A stretch of 64,000 bases of DNA, taken from contig JAMQCK010000001.1 in the NCBI GenBank assembly GCA_024196135.1, forward strand, positions 62,001 to 126,000. The letters are read 5' to 3'. Positions 45,334 through 57,683 of this stretch are shown here, piece by piece. Under the pieces are notes generated by a model, which was not told where the DNA came from, did no database searches, and saw nothing but the letters and a program-made list of their open reading frames with translations. Origin of the DNA: Pleurotus ostreatus/Saccharomyces cerevisiae fusant. Its lineage: Eukaryota; Opisthokonta. Numbering within the stretch: position 1 is the stretch's first letter; the number at the start of each line of letters is the position of its first letter. Both the position numbers and the translations under genes were made by a program.

Positions 45334-48300
45334 TCATGCATTCTCCTCAATTTCCTTCAGCGTCTCGAATATGGATCCCAACGCCACCCAACCAAAGCTG
45401 TGCGCCCCGAAGATCCCAGCCTTTCGTTTGTGATACGCCAACATCCAGGCGTGCCACGCCCTCCGCAGCTCATCCTCTGCCATGTCGTCCTCGCCCCCCG
45501 CCAACTTCGCCCGTATACCCTTCACCAGCAGGTCGGTCTGCTCTCGCAGCTTCGTTATATGGTCCTTCCGCTTCCGCGGCTGCGACGTCTGTTGCGCGAT
45601 AGTTCCCACCACCGCTTCCTCCTCCGACAACATCGCGGTGCGCGACTGTAAGAGCGCGTTCGCCGAGCATATGCCGCGGAGCTCGCTCGCATAGCGCTGG
45701 AAGAGCTGCTCCGTCCACACTTTCTGCTCGTGGGAGACCTTGTCGTACTCGTCGCCGACCAGGGCGCACAGTCCACGGACGACGGGATCGTCGTGGTCCT
45801 CGATGCTGATCCCCGCAAACCAGTGCGCGATGTCCTCTCCCCGGTGAGATCGAGGATCCTTGTACTCGTCGCTGAGCGGAGGGATCGTGGACCTTGGATC
45901 GGCATCCTTCAGGGAGGGCAGGGTGATAGCACGGGCCAGGCGCCCGATGGCCCGCTGGCTCTTGTAGTATCTGGCCGAATTGGTTTTCACGGTCTCCGGC
46001 GCATTCCAGTCGGGCTGGCAGACGTGTTAGCGCGCTGAAGACCTAGAAAACCTACGGATTCTCACCTTGGCCCTGAAGTGCAGTGCTGGGATCCTGTCGA
46101 GTGCGACGGGTTGTCCTGATTTTTGAAAATCGACGGCATCGCTGTGAAGTTGCGACAGAGTCAAGCAGTCTTCGTCAAATATTGACTTGTTGCTCTGGTC
46201 GGCGATGATTAGCCAGTTGATGGCCACGATCCCGAGGACCTAGTCAACATGGGTATGTTATCACGCTGAATCATTAGCGAAAACAATCACTCACATCGTA
46301 GTTGATGAAATCTATGACGAAGTCGGCCACATCACGCATGTCTGCTGCACGCGTCAGGGTCTTTCGCGGCGCTGGCGCATACGAGGCAGCCTCCACGGTG
46401 CGTGCCGGTCGAAACTCGGGGTGGGAATTGAGCGGGATGAGGTTGTACTCGTCGCCGTCGAGATCACCTCCACCAAGCATGGTAGGCAGGGGTCGTGTTC
46501 CTGACAAGCGTATACTTATGAGTGGTTGGATTCACAAAAGAAAGACTCGTCGAACCTACCGCGCACGGAAAACACGACGGTGTTGGCCAATGGCTCCTTC
46601 GCGAAAGGTGAGCCCGCATTCGGCGGGCCAATCGCGCGGACGACCTGCACGTCGCCAGGATGGATCGTCGGGGAACGCGATATCACGACATCGCCTTCCA
46701 GGTAGGTAACCTCGTTACTGTCATTCGGTCTGATGCAGACGAATATTTCCCCGGGGCCCAAGTACTTGTGCACATCCGCCACGCCGACTAGAGTATATGC
46801 ACCGGGAATGGGTATGCGGGCACGATTCTTGAGCTCTCGCAAGACGTGGTGGGTGGCGAGCTCGAGCATTTGCCTGTAGAAAACATTCGCATCCAGATTC
46901 TTGACGTTGCATAGCTTTTCGAGGTTGAGCAGAAGGGAAGGGACGCGGAAAGCCGTGCCGAGGCCGAAGGACTCCAACATTTTGGCACATTTCGGGAGGG
47001 ATTCGGAGGAGCTGTGGACGTTCTGCACAGCGGCTTCCTGGTGTCGGAGGAAAGATTCGTAGGGAACACCGAGGCCCTCCAGTACCATGATGAGGGGGCG
47101 ATTCAGGTAGTATCTGTATCAAAATTGTCAGCAAACAAAGCCGCCAAGGATCAGAGACGGCGTACCTGCCAGGCCTGTCGAATGCTCGAGCAATCTCCAA
47201 GGTATCGCTCGAGGACTCGAACTTGATCATGGAATGCCGAAGACACACTTCCCGTCCGTGCAGCGCATGGTCCACACTCAGCATCCCCTTCGACCCCATG
47301 AAGCGGATCTGGAAGGCGGCGGGCACGTTTTTGCTCTTCTTGGAACGCTTTCTCCAACGCTGGAGCTCGGCCCACGTCTCCGATGCCATCCCCCTGGACA
47401 TCGTCCCCACGCCGTCGGTGAAGTGATACGCCCCGTCAGGCGTGGAGATGTCATTGACCGGGAATACCTCCTCGGCTTCAACGACGACAGAGGCGTCCGT
47501 AGCAGTGAAAGCCTGGGACAGGCGGGCGGCGTAGCGGGCGGGGCAGAAGCGATCTTCGCTGCCCTCGAAGTTGCCAATACCCGCGATGATCTTCGCTGCG
47601 TTGACTTCCCAAAGGCCCGCCCAGAAGGGCTTTACGAAGCTGCCGATGAGTTAGAGAAGTAGCGGGTATGCGGAGTGCATGGAGCTTACTAGACCGTGTG
47701 CTCTTTCAAGGCCGACTGCGAATATGCCAAAAAGTCAAATTTGTGCCCGGCCAGGCAAATGCCGCTCTTTAGGAATCGTTCAATGCGGCTGCGAACCATA
47801 GAGGATCCATCGACGTCTCTATCGAAACGGTAGTGAAGCTTGTCCTCGTCGGTGAAGCTGACACGGAGGAACGAGTCATGGTGCTTTGCGTCGTAGGACC
47901 GAATGATACGGTTGGATCGCTCGGGGAATGGACCCTGGAAGATCATCCTCGTCGGCGTAACGATGAGATGGAGGGACTGAAAGATGCTGGCATCGGCGGG
48001 ATAGATATCGTCGTTGAGCTGCTTCTCCTCGAAGTCCTTGGCTGCACGAGCGAAGCACTCGTCGACGGACATCAAATCATCGTCGGCTTCGTAGTGAATC
48101 CAAGCCGCGAGCCGTCCTCTGAAATACTGTAGGAAGCGGGCACAGTACTGCTCACCACAACGCCGGTGAAGGTCGTGTACTATCGTTTGGAACGAGTTGG
48201 AGATCAGTACGGCCGGCCGCACGTGGGAGCTGTATAGCAAGCTATAAATTTGGAACGCTATGCACCACGGAAGGCTGCGCTGCCACGATCCCACCCGCTG

Positions 48301-49209
48301 CAGGATATCTGTAGAGTAAGCGTCGCTTTTGGATGCGGGGATATCGATGTCGTCGATATGGTGCAGATCAGCAACCCTCGCCAGCTCGCGAAAGTTGCTC
48401 AAGGCGTCCTGTGAGGAGGATAGTCGAAGGCGTAGGGTGTGGGAGGTGACGGCGACGACCCTGGCATGGTTGCCAAAGGGTAACTGCGACAAACGAAGTC
48501 GTGCTCCGCCCTGAGATGGATCTTTGGGTTCCGACTCGAAGATCGGCGGTACAGCGAGGATGATTGTGAGGGCGGGACGGTGCGAGGGTCGCGGTGTAGG
48601 TGCAAACACGGTTCGGATGCTCGAAAAGCGCATGACAATGACCGAGAGCGTCCCAGGCGTCGCTGAGTGCTTCATTTTCACGCGTAGCTCGCGACGCTGG
48701 TTATCGAATAGCAGATACGCGTTTTCTCCCGAGAAGTGCTCCTCCCATTCGGCAGAAAACGAGGAGTAGTCATATTCCATCCAGCCAAACTGGACAGTCC
48801 TGACGGCAACATGGTTATCCTGCAGGTGAGCCGTTCGTTGGTTCAAATCCTCCAAGGCCTTAGGGTCCTGATAGGGTGTTTGCTTGAGCACCTCAACGAG
48901 CTCAGCTGCCGGTTCTTGCTTGCTTCGGCCGAATGCGATGATGCGGCCACGAGAGGAGCAGAACCTGGGCGTACCATCCTTTCGTTCTCCGAATTCGTAG
49001 AGTAAGCGCCTTCCTATGGCCTTCGTAGGCAGCGTGAGCACGCCCTGGCCGCGAGGTCGACGTCTGTCGTCCAGGAGAAGCCGGACATCAAAATTGATTG
49101 GAAGGGCAGACATCCGAGTGAAAGGTTCTGCGTGTAGTATGCCAGCCAGAGTCTTCTTCAGCTCGTACTCCGACGTCTGGAAGTCGATATCGCGTATGAA
49201 GACCTCCAT
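45334..49209 (-). CDS. RNA-dependent RNA polymerase, full-length copy (RNA silencing)
   Basis: A cellular RdRP of the QDE-1/RDR type. The N-terminal about 75 residues (MEVFIRDIDFQTSEYELKKT .. GQGVLTLPTKAIGRRLL) look like an RRM. The core contains CPARYAARLSQAF, YHFTDGVGTMSR, QIRFMGSKGMLSVD, NRPLIMVLEGLGVP, GAYTLVGVADVHKYL, VTYLEGDVVISRSPTIHPGD and the catalytic GGGDLDGDEYNLIPL with its three metal-binding Asp. The C-terminal exon ends LGSIFETLKEIEENA. The first exon is 49209-47692, ending in a codon split that gives HTVYFVKPF. These enzymes make double-stranded RNA for Dicer. Exon joins checked were all in phase, so the gene appears intact. Confidence 0.92.
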
Positions 49210-49725
49210 GCTGGCGGCGCTGATGGAGGGAGGACGCAGGAATCGGACCGGTGCCGTGAGAATACTAGTACAAGGGCAGTGCTATCAGATTGGCACCCTG
49301 CGGTCTCGTGTAAGCTTCCCACAAATGTGTGGGATCATGGAGTTACCTAAGGGTGATCCAGAGGCGATATAGCACCATAAATATCCTGTACTCGGGGCTA
49401 CTGCAGAATTGAGGGAGATTAGAGAAATAGCAGGGGTCCGGACGTATCTGGCGGTTTGCTAGCAATCCAGCTGTGCCGTCGTCGTCGTCGTCGTCGTCGT
49501 CGTTCGGTCCAATAAGGAGCATCCAAAATACAGCCGTATTTGATGTTACGGCGAATCCCGAACAGCGCCCACAACGTGTCGGTAATTGCCGATGACGGAA
49601 ATCGCGCGAGTAGGACGACAGAGCGGTCTGCATGAAGGAGCCCAAAATAGTTGTCGTTCCTACTTGGTACCACAGTAGTTTTTTTGGACGCAGTTGGTAT
49701 ATATACAAGGCCCACACAGCGGCTG
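49210..49725. other. Spacer between the two RdRP genes
   Basis: Contains the promoter side of the downstream RdRP copy, a (CGT)9 microsatellite at 49477-49503 and the 3' end of the upstream copy. No gene seen. Confidence 0.6.
49477..49503. repeat. (CGT)9 microsatellite
   Basis: Nine perfect CGT triplets between the two RdRP genes, outside either coding model. Confidence 0.9.
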
Positions 49726-52700
49726 CTATACGTTATGCGCGTTGACGCGCGTCTCCCGCTCGTCAATCTCTTTGAGCGCCTCAAATATGACACCTAATGC
49801 CACCCATCCAAAGCTATGCGCCCCAAAAATCTCCGCCTTCTGCTTACGATATGCCAACAGCCACGCATGCCAGGCCCTGCGCAGCACGTCCTCCGGACTG
49901 TCGCCATCGTCCCCTTCAAGCTTGTCCCGTATGCCCTTCACCAAGAGATCAGTCTGATCTCGCAGCTTCGTCATGTGGTCCTTCCGCTTTCGCGGCTGCG
50001 GCGTCTGCTGCACGATCGTGCCCACCACCGCTTCCTCCTCCGTCAGCATCGCGGCGCGCGACTGCGAGAGCGCGTTCGCTGAACATATGCTGCGCAACTC
50101 GTTTGCGAACCGCTGGAAGAGCTGCTCCGTCGACTCTTTCTGCTCCGCGGTGATCTCGTCGTATTCTTCGGAGACCAAGCCACTGAGTCCATGAACGACG
50201 GGATCGTTGTAGTCCTCGTCGTGTAATCCTGCAGACCAGTCGATGGTGCTTGCCTCATTGAGACGGCGCTCTCGACGGCGATTGCGCCGGGTACGAGGGG
50301 CTTTGGGGGCTTCTTTGAGGGCTGGAAGGGTGATTGCACGGTGCAGACGACCAATCGCGCGCTGACTCTCGTAGTAATCTGACGACCTAGCGGTAACAAC
50401 TTCCGGCGCGTTCCAATCGGGCTGTATACCAAGTGAGCACGACGACCAGACAAGATAGTCCTACCGGACTAACCCTCTTCTTGTCCGGCCTCCTCAACCG
50501 CGGGATGCTCCTGAGTTCGACGGGCTGTCCAGACTTCGGGAAATCGACTGCATCGCTATGCAATTGTGCCAGCGTCAGGCAGTCCTTGTCAAAGATCGAC
50601 TCCTCACTCTGGTTGATGAGCCAGGTAATGGCGACCACGCCAAGGACCTATGCGCCGTCCGGTGTGAGTTCAGCCACGAGAAGCGAACATGGGACGTACG
50701 TCGTTATTTATGTAGTCCACCACGAAGTCAGAGACGTCGTCCATGTTCGCTGCCCGACTTATAGTCTTCCGTGGCGCCGGTCGGTATGAAGCAGCCTGTT
50801 CAATGCGCTTAGGTCGAAACTCAGGGTGGTTATTGAGGGGAATCAAGTTATACTCGTCGCCGTCGAGGTCGCCACCACCCAGCATTGACGCTAGAGGTCT
50901 GGCCCCTGTGAGCAGATCAGCGACGGTTGACACACAACAGATTGAGAAGCGTACCGCGTACAGAGAAAACCACTGTATTCGCCAGGGGCTCCTTAGCAAA
51001 CGGCGACCCCGGCTTTGGACGGGCAATGGCGCGAGCTATTTGCACATCGCCCGGGTGTATGCTCGGCGAGCGCGAGATCAATACATCGCCCTCCAAAAAG
51101 GTAACCTCATCGCTGTCGTGCGATTTGATGCAGGCAAATATCTCCCACTCCTTCAGATAGCCATGCACGTCGGCCACTCCCACCAGCGTATACGCGCCCG
51201 GGATCGGTATGCGCGCGTGGTTCTTGAGCTCGCGCAAGACGTGGTGGATAGCGAACTCGAGCATGCGGCTGTAGAACTTGTTGTCGACGATGTTCTCGAT
51301 GTCACAGAGCTTCACGAGGTTGAGCAAGACAGAAGGGAGGCGGAAAGACGTGCCGAGACCGAGGGCTTCAAGCATACGAGCAGCTTTGGTCAGCGACTCT
51401 GTCGAGCTGTAGGCGTCCTGGACGGCCGCGTTCTGGTGCTGAAAGAAGGTCTCGTAGGGTACGCCAAGTCCTTCGAGAAGCATGATGAGGGGCCGGTTAA
51501 GGTAGTACCTGGGTGGCATGAATGAATAAGCGGCGTCGACCTGAACAATCCAATAACACACTTTGCCGGTCGGTCAAACACGCGCGCGATCTCCAGGTTG
51601 CGGTTATTCGGGCAGTCGAACTTGATCATGGAGTCTCGCAAACACACCACCCGTCCCTGCAGCGTGTAATCCACGCTCAACATCCCCTTCGACCCCATGA
51701 AGCGAATCTGGAACGCCGCAGGAGTTCCCTTGCCATTCATCGCATGCTTCCTGTATCGCCTGACCTCCGTGTACGCATCTATCGCCATCTCCCTCGACAT
51801 CGTCCCCACGCCGTCGGTGAAGTGGTACATCCCGTCAGGCGTGGATATGTCAGCAATCTTTCGTGTTTCCGTAGGTTTGACGACGATGGAGGCGTCGGTG
51901 GCGGTGAATGCTTGCGACAGGCGCGCAGCGTAGCGCGCCGGGCAGAAGCGGTCGCTGCTGTTCTCGAAGTTGCCAATGCTGGCAACGATTGAAGCTGCAT
52001 TGACTTCAGTATCGCCCACTCGGAAGGGCTTGACGAAGCTGTGGATATGTTAGCATCTCCGTGATGCTACCAGGTTCACATTGGTACTCACTAGACCGTA
52101 TGTTCCTTCAAAGCCGACTGCGAATAGGCCAAGAACTCAAATTCTCGGCCAGCGATGACGAGTCCTTTCTTCAAAATGCCCCCGACCCGGCTGCGTACGA
52201 AAGAGGCCGTATCGACCTCCCTGTCGAAGCGATACTGCAACTTCGTCTCCTCGGTAAAGCTGACGCGAAGGAACGAGTCGTGGTGCTGCGCATCGTACAT
52301 GCGAATGACGCGGTTGGACCTCTCGGGATACGGGCCTTGCAAGATAATCCGCGTTGGCGTGATGATGGCGTGCAGCGACTGGAAGAGGCTGGCGTTGGTA
52401 GGCTGGACGGTCTCGTCGAGCCCTACGCGCTCGAAGTCTCTCGCCGCGCGGTCGAAGCTTTCCCGCACCGTCTCCGCGTCGTCTTCGTAGCGGATCCAAG
52501 CGACCAGGCGCTCCTGAAAGTATCGCAGAAAGCGCGCGCAGTACTGTTCGCCAAAGCGCTCCTGCATCTCGCGCACCTGCGGCTCGAGCGATAGCAGATC
52601 GCCCGGCCGGATAAGCAGGCTGCACAAGAGGCTTGCGAGCTGGAAGGCGATGCACCAGGGCGCTCTAGCCATCCACGCCCGCACCTTGTCCAGTACGTGC

Positions 52701-53293
52701 TGCGCGTACACGTCGCTTCTGACGGCAGGACAGTCGTACTCGTCGACAGGATGCCATAGGCCGGCGTCCTTCGCGAGCTTGCGAAAGTCGCGCAGCGCGG
52801 TCTGCGATGGCAATTCAAGTCGCAGGGCGAAGGAGGTGAAAGCAACGACTCTCTTGTGGTCGCCGAAGGGCAGATGTTGGAGGCGCGTTCGTTTGACGTC
52901 TAGACGGAGGAAGCGATTCTTTGTTTCTGATTCGAATGAGGGAGGTACAGAGAGGACAATTGTGAGCGTGGGATCTTGCGAGCGGCGCAAAGGAGGTGCA
53001 GACAATGATTTGATGTGCGAAAAGCGCATGGCGACTGAGGAGAGTCTGCCAGGAGCGTCCGCATGCCGCATCTTCAGGCACATCTCGCGACGCTCGCCAT
53101 CGAAGACCACGTACGCCTCTTTGTCGTTCAATCGCACCTCCCACTCGATGGAAAAGGTGGACTCGTCGTAGTCCAAGCAGCCAAATTGGACGAGTCTGAT
53201 GGGAACGTGAGTGCCGTCGTCCTCGTCTTCATGGATCTCGTTCAGCTGTTGCATAAGGGACGATAGGTTAAAGCCGCGCATGAGGGCCTCCAT
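49726..53293 (-). CDS. RNA-dependent RNA polymerase, N-terminally shortened copy
   Basis: Tandem paralogue of the gene at 45334-49209, same strand and same exon layout. The catalytic GGGDLDGDEYNLIPL is intact, as are FHFTDGVGTMSR-type (here YHFTDGVGTMSRE), QIRFMGSKGMLSVD and VTFLEGDVLISRSPSIHPGD. It begins MEALMRGFNLSSLMQQ and reaches VQFG at about residue 37, against about residue 141 in the other copy, so the RRM-like domain and linker are missing. The 5' flanks of both genes are alignable up to and through the ATGGAGG, so the start is the same and the loss is internal. The C-terminus ends LKEIDERETRVNAHNV. Likely functional as a polymerase; its recruitment may differ. Confidence 0.9.
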
Positions 53294-53699
53294 TCTGGCC
53301 GAGCTGGTGGAGGGAGGACGCAGGGATCGGATAGGCGCCGAGAGCCTCAGTCAATCGTGTTGGGGCGGCGGTGCAATCAGATAGGCGCCCTACGGTCTCG
53401 TGCCAGCTTACAAAATGGTAGGGTGAAGGGCTCACCTAATGGCCCTTCGCAGGCGATAGAGCGGTCGCGCACTACTTGGGGTCACTTTGAGGCCCGCCCA
53501 GGCTGGTACATGAGTCTGCTGTCCACTATAGTGGGCTCAAGGAGAGAGGTTCGATGTGAATGCATTCCGACGTCAAAATCGATATGCCCAGTGAGCAAAC
53601 AGGCATCGTCGTCGCAAAAAGCAAGGAGGAAATACCACCGCACATGGAAAGCCGCGGTCTTCGGCAAACCCCGAGGCGCGCCGGCATTTTGCGGCAATT
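53294..53699. other. RdRP copy 2 upstream region
   Basis: The first about 180 bp resemble the upstream flank of the other RdRP gene (CACGAGACCG, GCGTCCTCCCTCCA on the minus strand). Beyond that, nothing recognisable until the mosaic at 53.7 kb. Confidence 0.55.
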
Positions 53700-54001
53700 G
53701 CCGAACGGATGGATGACCGTTGTGTGTGACAGCATCACGCACTCGCTCTTGTTTGTCGAGGTTTCCTGTTCTTGCCACGATGAGCAGGCACCTTTTCAGT
53801 GGCAAAAAGACGCCTCAAAAGACAGTCTTTCTCTACAGCTTTTTCGCTCTGAAAACATGCACTTTTTCGGGGCAAAACAGCATCTTTTTGAGCGCCTTTT
53901 TCAGCATCTTTTTAACAATCGCCAGCAAGTACCCCAACGAGAACCGCTTCGGTCTGGAGGGATGCGAGTCGCTTATCCCTGGTATGAAGGCTCTCGTCGA
54001 C
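53700..54001 (+). pseudogene. Gene-fragment mosaic: KRE6-like leader plus OGDH E1 piece
   Basis: At 53700-53790 the sequence matches the leader and start region of the KRE6 gene at 57.7 kb: GGATG-GTGACCGTT, TGTGTGACA.CATCACGC, and GTTCTTGCCACGATGAGCAG including the ATG. After a T-rich stretch, 53918-54001 encodes 28 residues reading [20 protein letters not shown] then PGMKALVD. This is the segment before the thiamine-diphosphate region of 2-oxoglutarate dehydrogenase E1. It stops abruptly, followed by unrelated sequence and a tRNA gene. Both pieces lie in one open frame from the ATG at 53780 to 54121, but nothing else of either enzyme is present. It looks like captured or rearranged fragments rather than a working gene. 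Confidence 0.7.
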
Positions 54002-54040
54002 CCGAGCGCAGTCGAAGACACAAGGTTGGCGCTCAAAAAC

Positions 54041-54113
54041 TGGTTCAGCCCGGGATCGAACCGGGAACCTTTCGTGTGTGAGACGAAAATCATAACCATT
54101 AGACCACTGAACC
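54041..54113 (-). tRNA. tRNA-Val (anticodon CAC)
   Basis: A 73-nt cloverleaf reads on the minus strand. The acceptor stem GGTTCAG pairs fully with CTGAACC, with discriminator A. The D-arm has GTCTAATGGTTATGAT. The anticodon arm is TTCGT-CTCACAC-ACGAA with anticodon CAC. The T-arm is CCCGG-TTCGATC-CCGGG. No intron and no encoded CCA are seen. It reads GUG valine codons. Confidence 0.95.
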
Positions 54114-55002
54114 GACGCTGATTGCAGCACCTTTGCCTTATATAACCTTGCCGCGCCCACTTCCCGCCTCGGCTTTTCCTCTACCCACCATTGTCAGTCG
54201 CAAACAGACTTTGTCCGTCTGCCTCGGGGGCAAGCCATACTCTACAGTCACTGTCCCGCCAACGCAGTGGCCTGAAGGCCCAAATCTCCCCATATCGTAC
54301 AACAGCGTCGCATCGCGAGCGCGAGTCGTCATTAGGCAGTCCGCGGGTCTGCGTAGGTAGGCAGCGGTCGGTATCTAAAGGATGTAGGTATGTGCTGGTC
54401 GGCGCATAAGGTGCCAACAGACGAAGTCCGCACGCCGAATGCCCGCCTTCCTCGGCAGCAACGCCCACGACCGACCAACCGACCACCACCCCATCGACCC
54501 GCCGTGCAGCGCGAGGTAGGTAAATAAATACGAAGAATAGTAGGGCTGTCCGAGCAGCGAGCGTGGATGGGTTCGAGGACGAATGGACGGTGTACGAGGA
54601 CGAATGGATGGGATATGAGTACGGTGCATGTATGAGTATCGTGGATGGGGTGATGGTGGTGGGCGACGTCGACCAGTTGGTGCTTGACGGTGATCCTGGT
54701 AGTAGGTAACGATGGACCGCGGTATGGGTAACGATGGACCGCGGTATGGGTAACGATGGACCGTGCAATGGGTAACGTGCAGTGGATATCGTGACGACAA
54801 TGGGACATCTCGGAAGGCAGGCATATCCCTGCAAAGAGACGATAATGGTACAGAGAACGCAACAGAGCTGCGAGAGGCGTGGGGTGGTGAAGGCGATGGA
54901 TGGGGTTTATCTTGTCTTTGGCTGATAGACGCATCCTCAGCAACGTGTAACCGGACTCCTCTCGTCCCTCCCTCTGGAAGAACGAAGAGATCGCAGGACC
55001 CT
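54114..55002. other. Intergenic with minisatellite, no gene seen
   Basis: Long frames exist on the minus strand but are rich in His, Arg, Tyr and Pro with no domain; they overlap the tandem repeat and are not called. Confidence 0.55.
54705..54776. repeat. 22-bp tandem repeat
   Basis: GGTAACGATGGACCGCGGTA starts recur at 54705, 54727, 54749 and 54771 with exactly 22-bp spacing. The first two units are identical, the third slightly changed, and the last partial. Confidence 0.9.
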
Positions 55003-57683
55003 CTAACACCCATCTAGAATCGCATTCTTGGGAACAGTGTACCCCGCCGCGTCCCATGTTGTCAAGTTCATGTCCATGTACGCGTTCAAGTGGCTGCAGC
55101 GGAGCATTAGCATGCACAGGATACCTTGACACAACACCACGAAAGAAGACGGCGACTCACTCTGCGATATAGTCCTTCGTCGGATGCCTTGGCGGGCTGC
55201 AGCCGATGTACTCATCCGGCGCGTCGTCCCGCTGGTACACGCGCACGTAATCGACATGCATGTAGGCAGGGAACTCAAAAAAGGTAAGCACTCCCTCAAG
55301 ATCATAAGCAAAAAGCCCGCCTCACCTCCATGTGCTCATAGTCCTGCTGCTGGAAACCAGGCGAAATACCCAAGTTGAGCACCATGTACATCGGTTCTTC
55401 CGCAATCAGTCGCTGGGACATGTCGATGTCGGACCGCGCAGGGATGGCCGTCGCAGGGAGCGTCCAAGTCGCCTTGTCGTTGATGAACCTGTTGCGGGAG
55501 CCTCAATACCAAGTGCCACTTGCTCCGATCGCGAGCAATACGCACCAGGTGATGTACCCGTCGTCGCGGTTATCAGGGTCACTCCAGTACTCCATACCGA
55601 CGGTCATGCCAGATTGGTCTTGGTCCGCGGTCACGCCCTCGTTGTAGCTAATGATTCAACGTCAGAATCATGTAGCAAGGCAAGCGCTCTACTCACGCAT
55701 CATCCGGGAAGTAGCTGAGTGCAGAGCACGCCTGCTGGAGATTTGCGCCCCGATACGAATTCCACTCCGTGACGGAATCGTCGTAAAGGGTGCATACCTA
55801 AAAGATCCGCATGAGCTCGAACCAAGAACGAGCCTTCGTCAAGACGAGGCACGCGCTGACGATACTCACGTCCTCGACGATCCGATACTTTTCATCGAAC
55901 GGCGCAACCTGGAACGACTGCGATGCTTGCCCTCGGAAGTTGCTAACATCGATCTGCGCTTCCAACATATCGATCTCCGGAGCAGCGCGACCTTATTAAC
56001 GAGAGGTCAGTACCAGCGATAAAATGGCGATCAGAAACAATGGTAGCGTATACGTCGTCGAGTTGACGCTGTAACGCTGTATCAAACATTGCAGCCATGG
56101 CTGCCATACTCACCGACATAGCTCCCGCCATTGCTTCCCCCGGAGGGTCCCGGATGATCTTCACCCTTGCATGTACATGCGCTCAATCGTTGACCAGGGA
56201 GCCAAGAGAGCTAGAAGCACAGTTAGTAGTAATCCAGGGCAACGCTAACTGAAGGCGCCCATGGCGTGACGGCCACACTCACATTATCCCCATTCGGCCC
56301 GCTCTCACTCGTGTCGATACCCTTGTCCGTATTCGTCTGGTTCGGAAGCGCACCAGTGTCGCAGCTGTCAAAGAGCGTGAGCCAAGAACGATAATTACGA
56401 TTTCTCACACTCACGCGTCGTAGCTGTATGGCCACATACCGTCCGTGGTCGCACCGTAGCCCGCGCGGCCCTACAAAGACATCGTCAGCTAGCACGCTCA
56501 TTTGCAACATTGGGATCTGCTGAAAGGGAGCGGCCACTTCGCGCGAGTTCCTCGCTTTCCAGGAGAATGAGTTGGGCAGAATCGCTCAGGCTCAGCTCGG
56601 CAGGCTTGTAGGAGGTCCCTGCGTGTATCGGAAGCTCTCGACTTACAAGGTTACCCATTGTCCAAACACCCGGCCAGTACCCTGGACTACTGTGCGTACC
56701 GGGGAGGGAGAGCTTGACCTGGAGAATGATGGATGAGCTGTCAGATGACGTGGTGCAAGGGATGATAAGGCAGTGCATGGGCGAGGAAGAGCAGAATGGC
56801 AGTGAGGATGCACACCTCGACGTAGCCTGTGGTAAAGCAGAATTTGTTCCAGGATTGTAGCATTCCCGATTGGAAGTTGAGATCGTGTGTCCACTACAGG
56901 GATGTTAGCCGTAATATCGACAGACAGCGGCGCATTTCGCACCTGTTGCGTCATTGTCAAGACGAGCTTCCCCGCCTTCGTGGTAATGGCCTTGGGGTCA
57001 TACCACTCTAGATCACCAGTAGGCCAGTAATGATAGTCCATGGCCTCCCAGTACGGATCGTCGCCAGGGTAGAACGTCCGGTCCTCCTGCTCAAACTCAT
57101 CGGAGAAGACGAGATGATACGACTTGCCGTCGTTCCCCTTGCGACTGAACACGTCTTCTGGCGTATCCGGGTCGATGAGCTGGCGCAGGTTCAGATCGGG
57201 GATCTGGCCCGAGCCGTTGATGCCGCCGAGGTTGTAGCCCGAGTACGCGACGGCGGGGTGGCCGACAGCGTCGTAGATCGGGTAACCAAGGAAGAGCATG
57301 AGGAGGCCGGAAACGAGGGCGGCGAGCGCGAACGCGTTGACCCAGCCGCGCGCGGAGAAGGGAGTGAAGGTGGTGTCAAGCTTGCGCGGGTCGTGGAGGG
57401 CGTCGTCGGCGTCGGGGCCGGACGAGTAGGCATTCGCGGGGAGGGATTCAGACGCCTGGGCCAGGCGGGCGGTGGAGTTGGCGTCAGAGCCGGTGCTCGC
57501 GGAGGAGAAGCGCGGGTTGGCGGGGTAACCGGCGGAGGAGGGCGGGTGGTAGGAGTAGGGCCCGTAGCCGGCGCCGACGGAGCCTCTGGCGACAGCGCGG
57601 GACATGTACGCGGACGACGCGGACGGCGAGCTCATGTCGCCCGACGAGGAGGACGGTGGCAGCGCGCTGTATCGGCTGCTCAT
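55003..57683 (-). CDS. KRE6: KRE6/SKN1 family beta-1,6-glucan synthesis protein (GH16)
   Basis: Starts [21 protein letters not shown] Ser/Pro/Tyr-rich cytosolic segment leads to one membrane anchor ([20 protein letters not shown]), making it a type II membrane protein. The luminal GH16-like domain includes [59 protein letters not shown] and the catalytic-site motif EIDMLEAQ with both Glu residues. Later parts are [12 protein letters not shown] and [20 protein letters not shown]; it ends NAILDGC. Family members act in the secretory pathway to build cell-wall beta-1,6-glucan. About ten introns are spread through the gene. The start fits the conserved CCACGATGAGC context. Confidence 0.93.

Noticed and set aside
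45334..53293. Integrated RNA-virus polymerase
   Set aside because: The DLDGD motif, two-barrel-type core and introns mark a cellular silencing RdRP, not a viral one.
54332..55132. Minus-strand frame of 266 codons near the minisatellite
   Set aside because: Amino acid content reflects the tandem repeats and KRE6 3' exon in the wrong frame.
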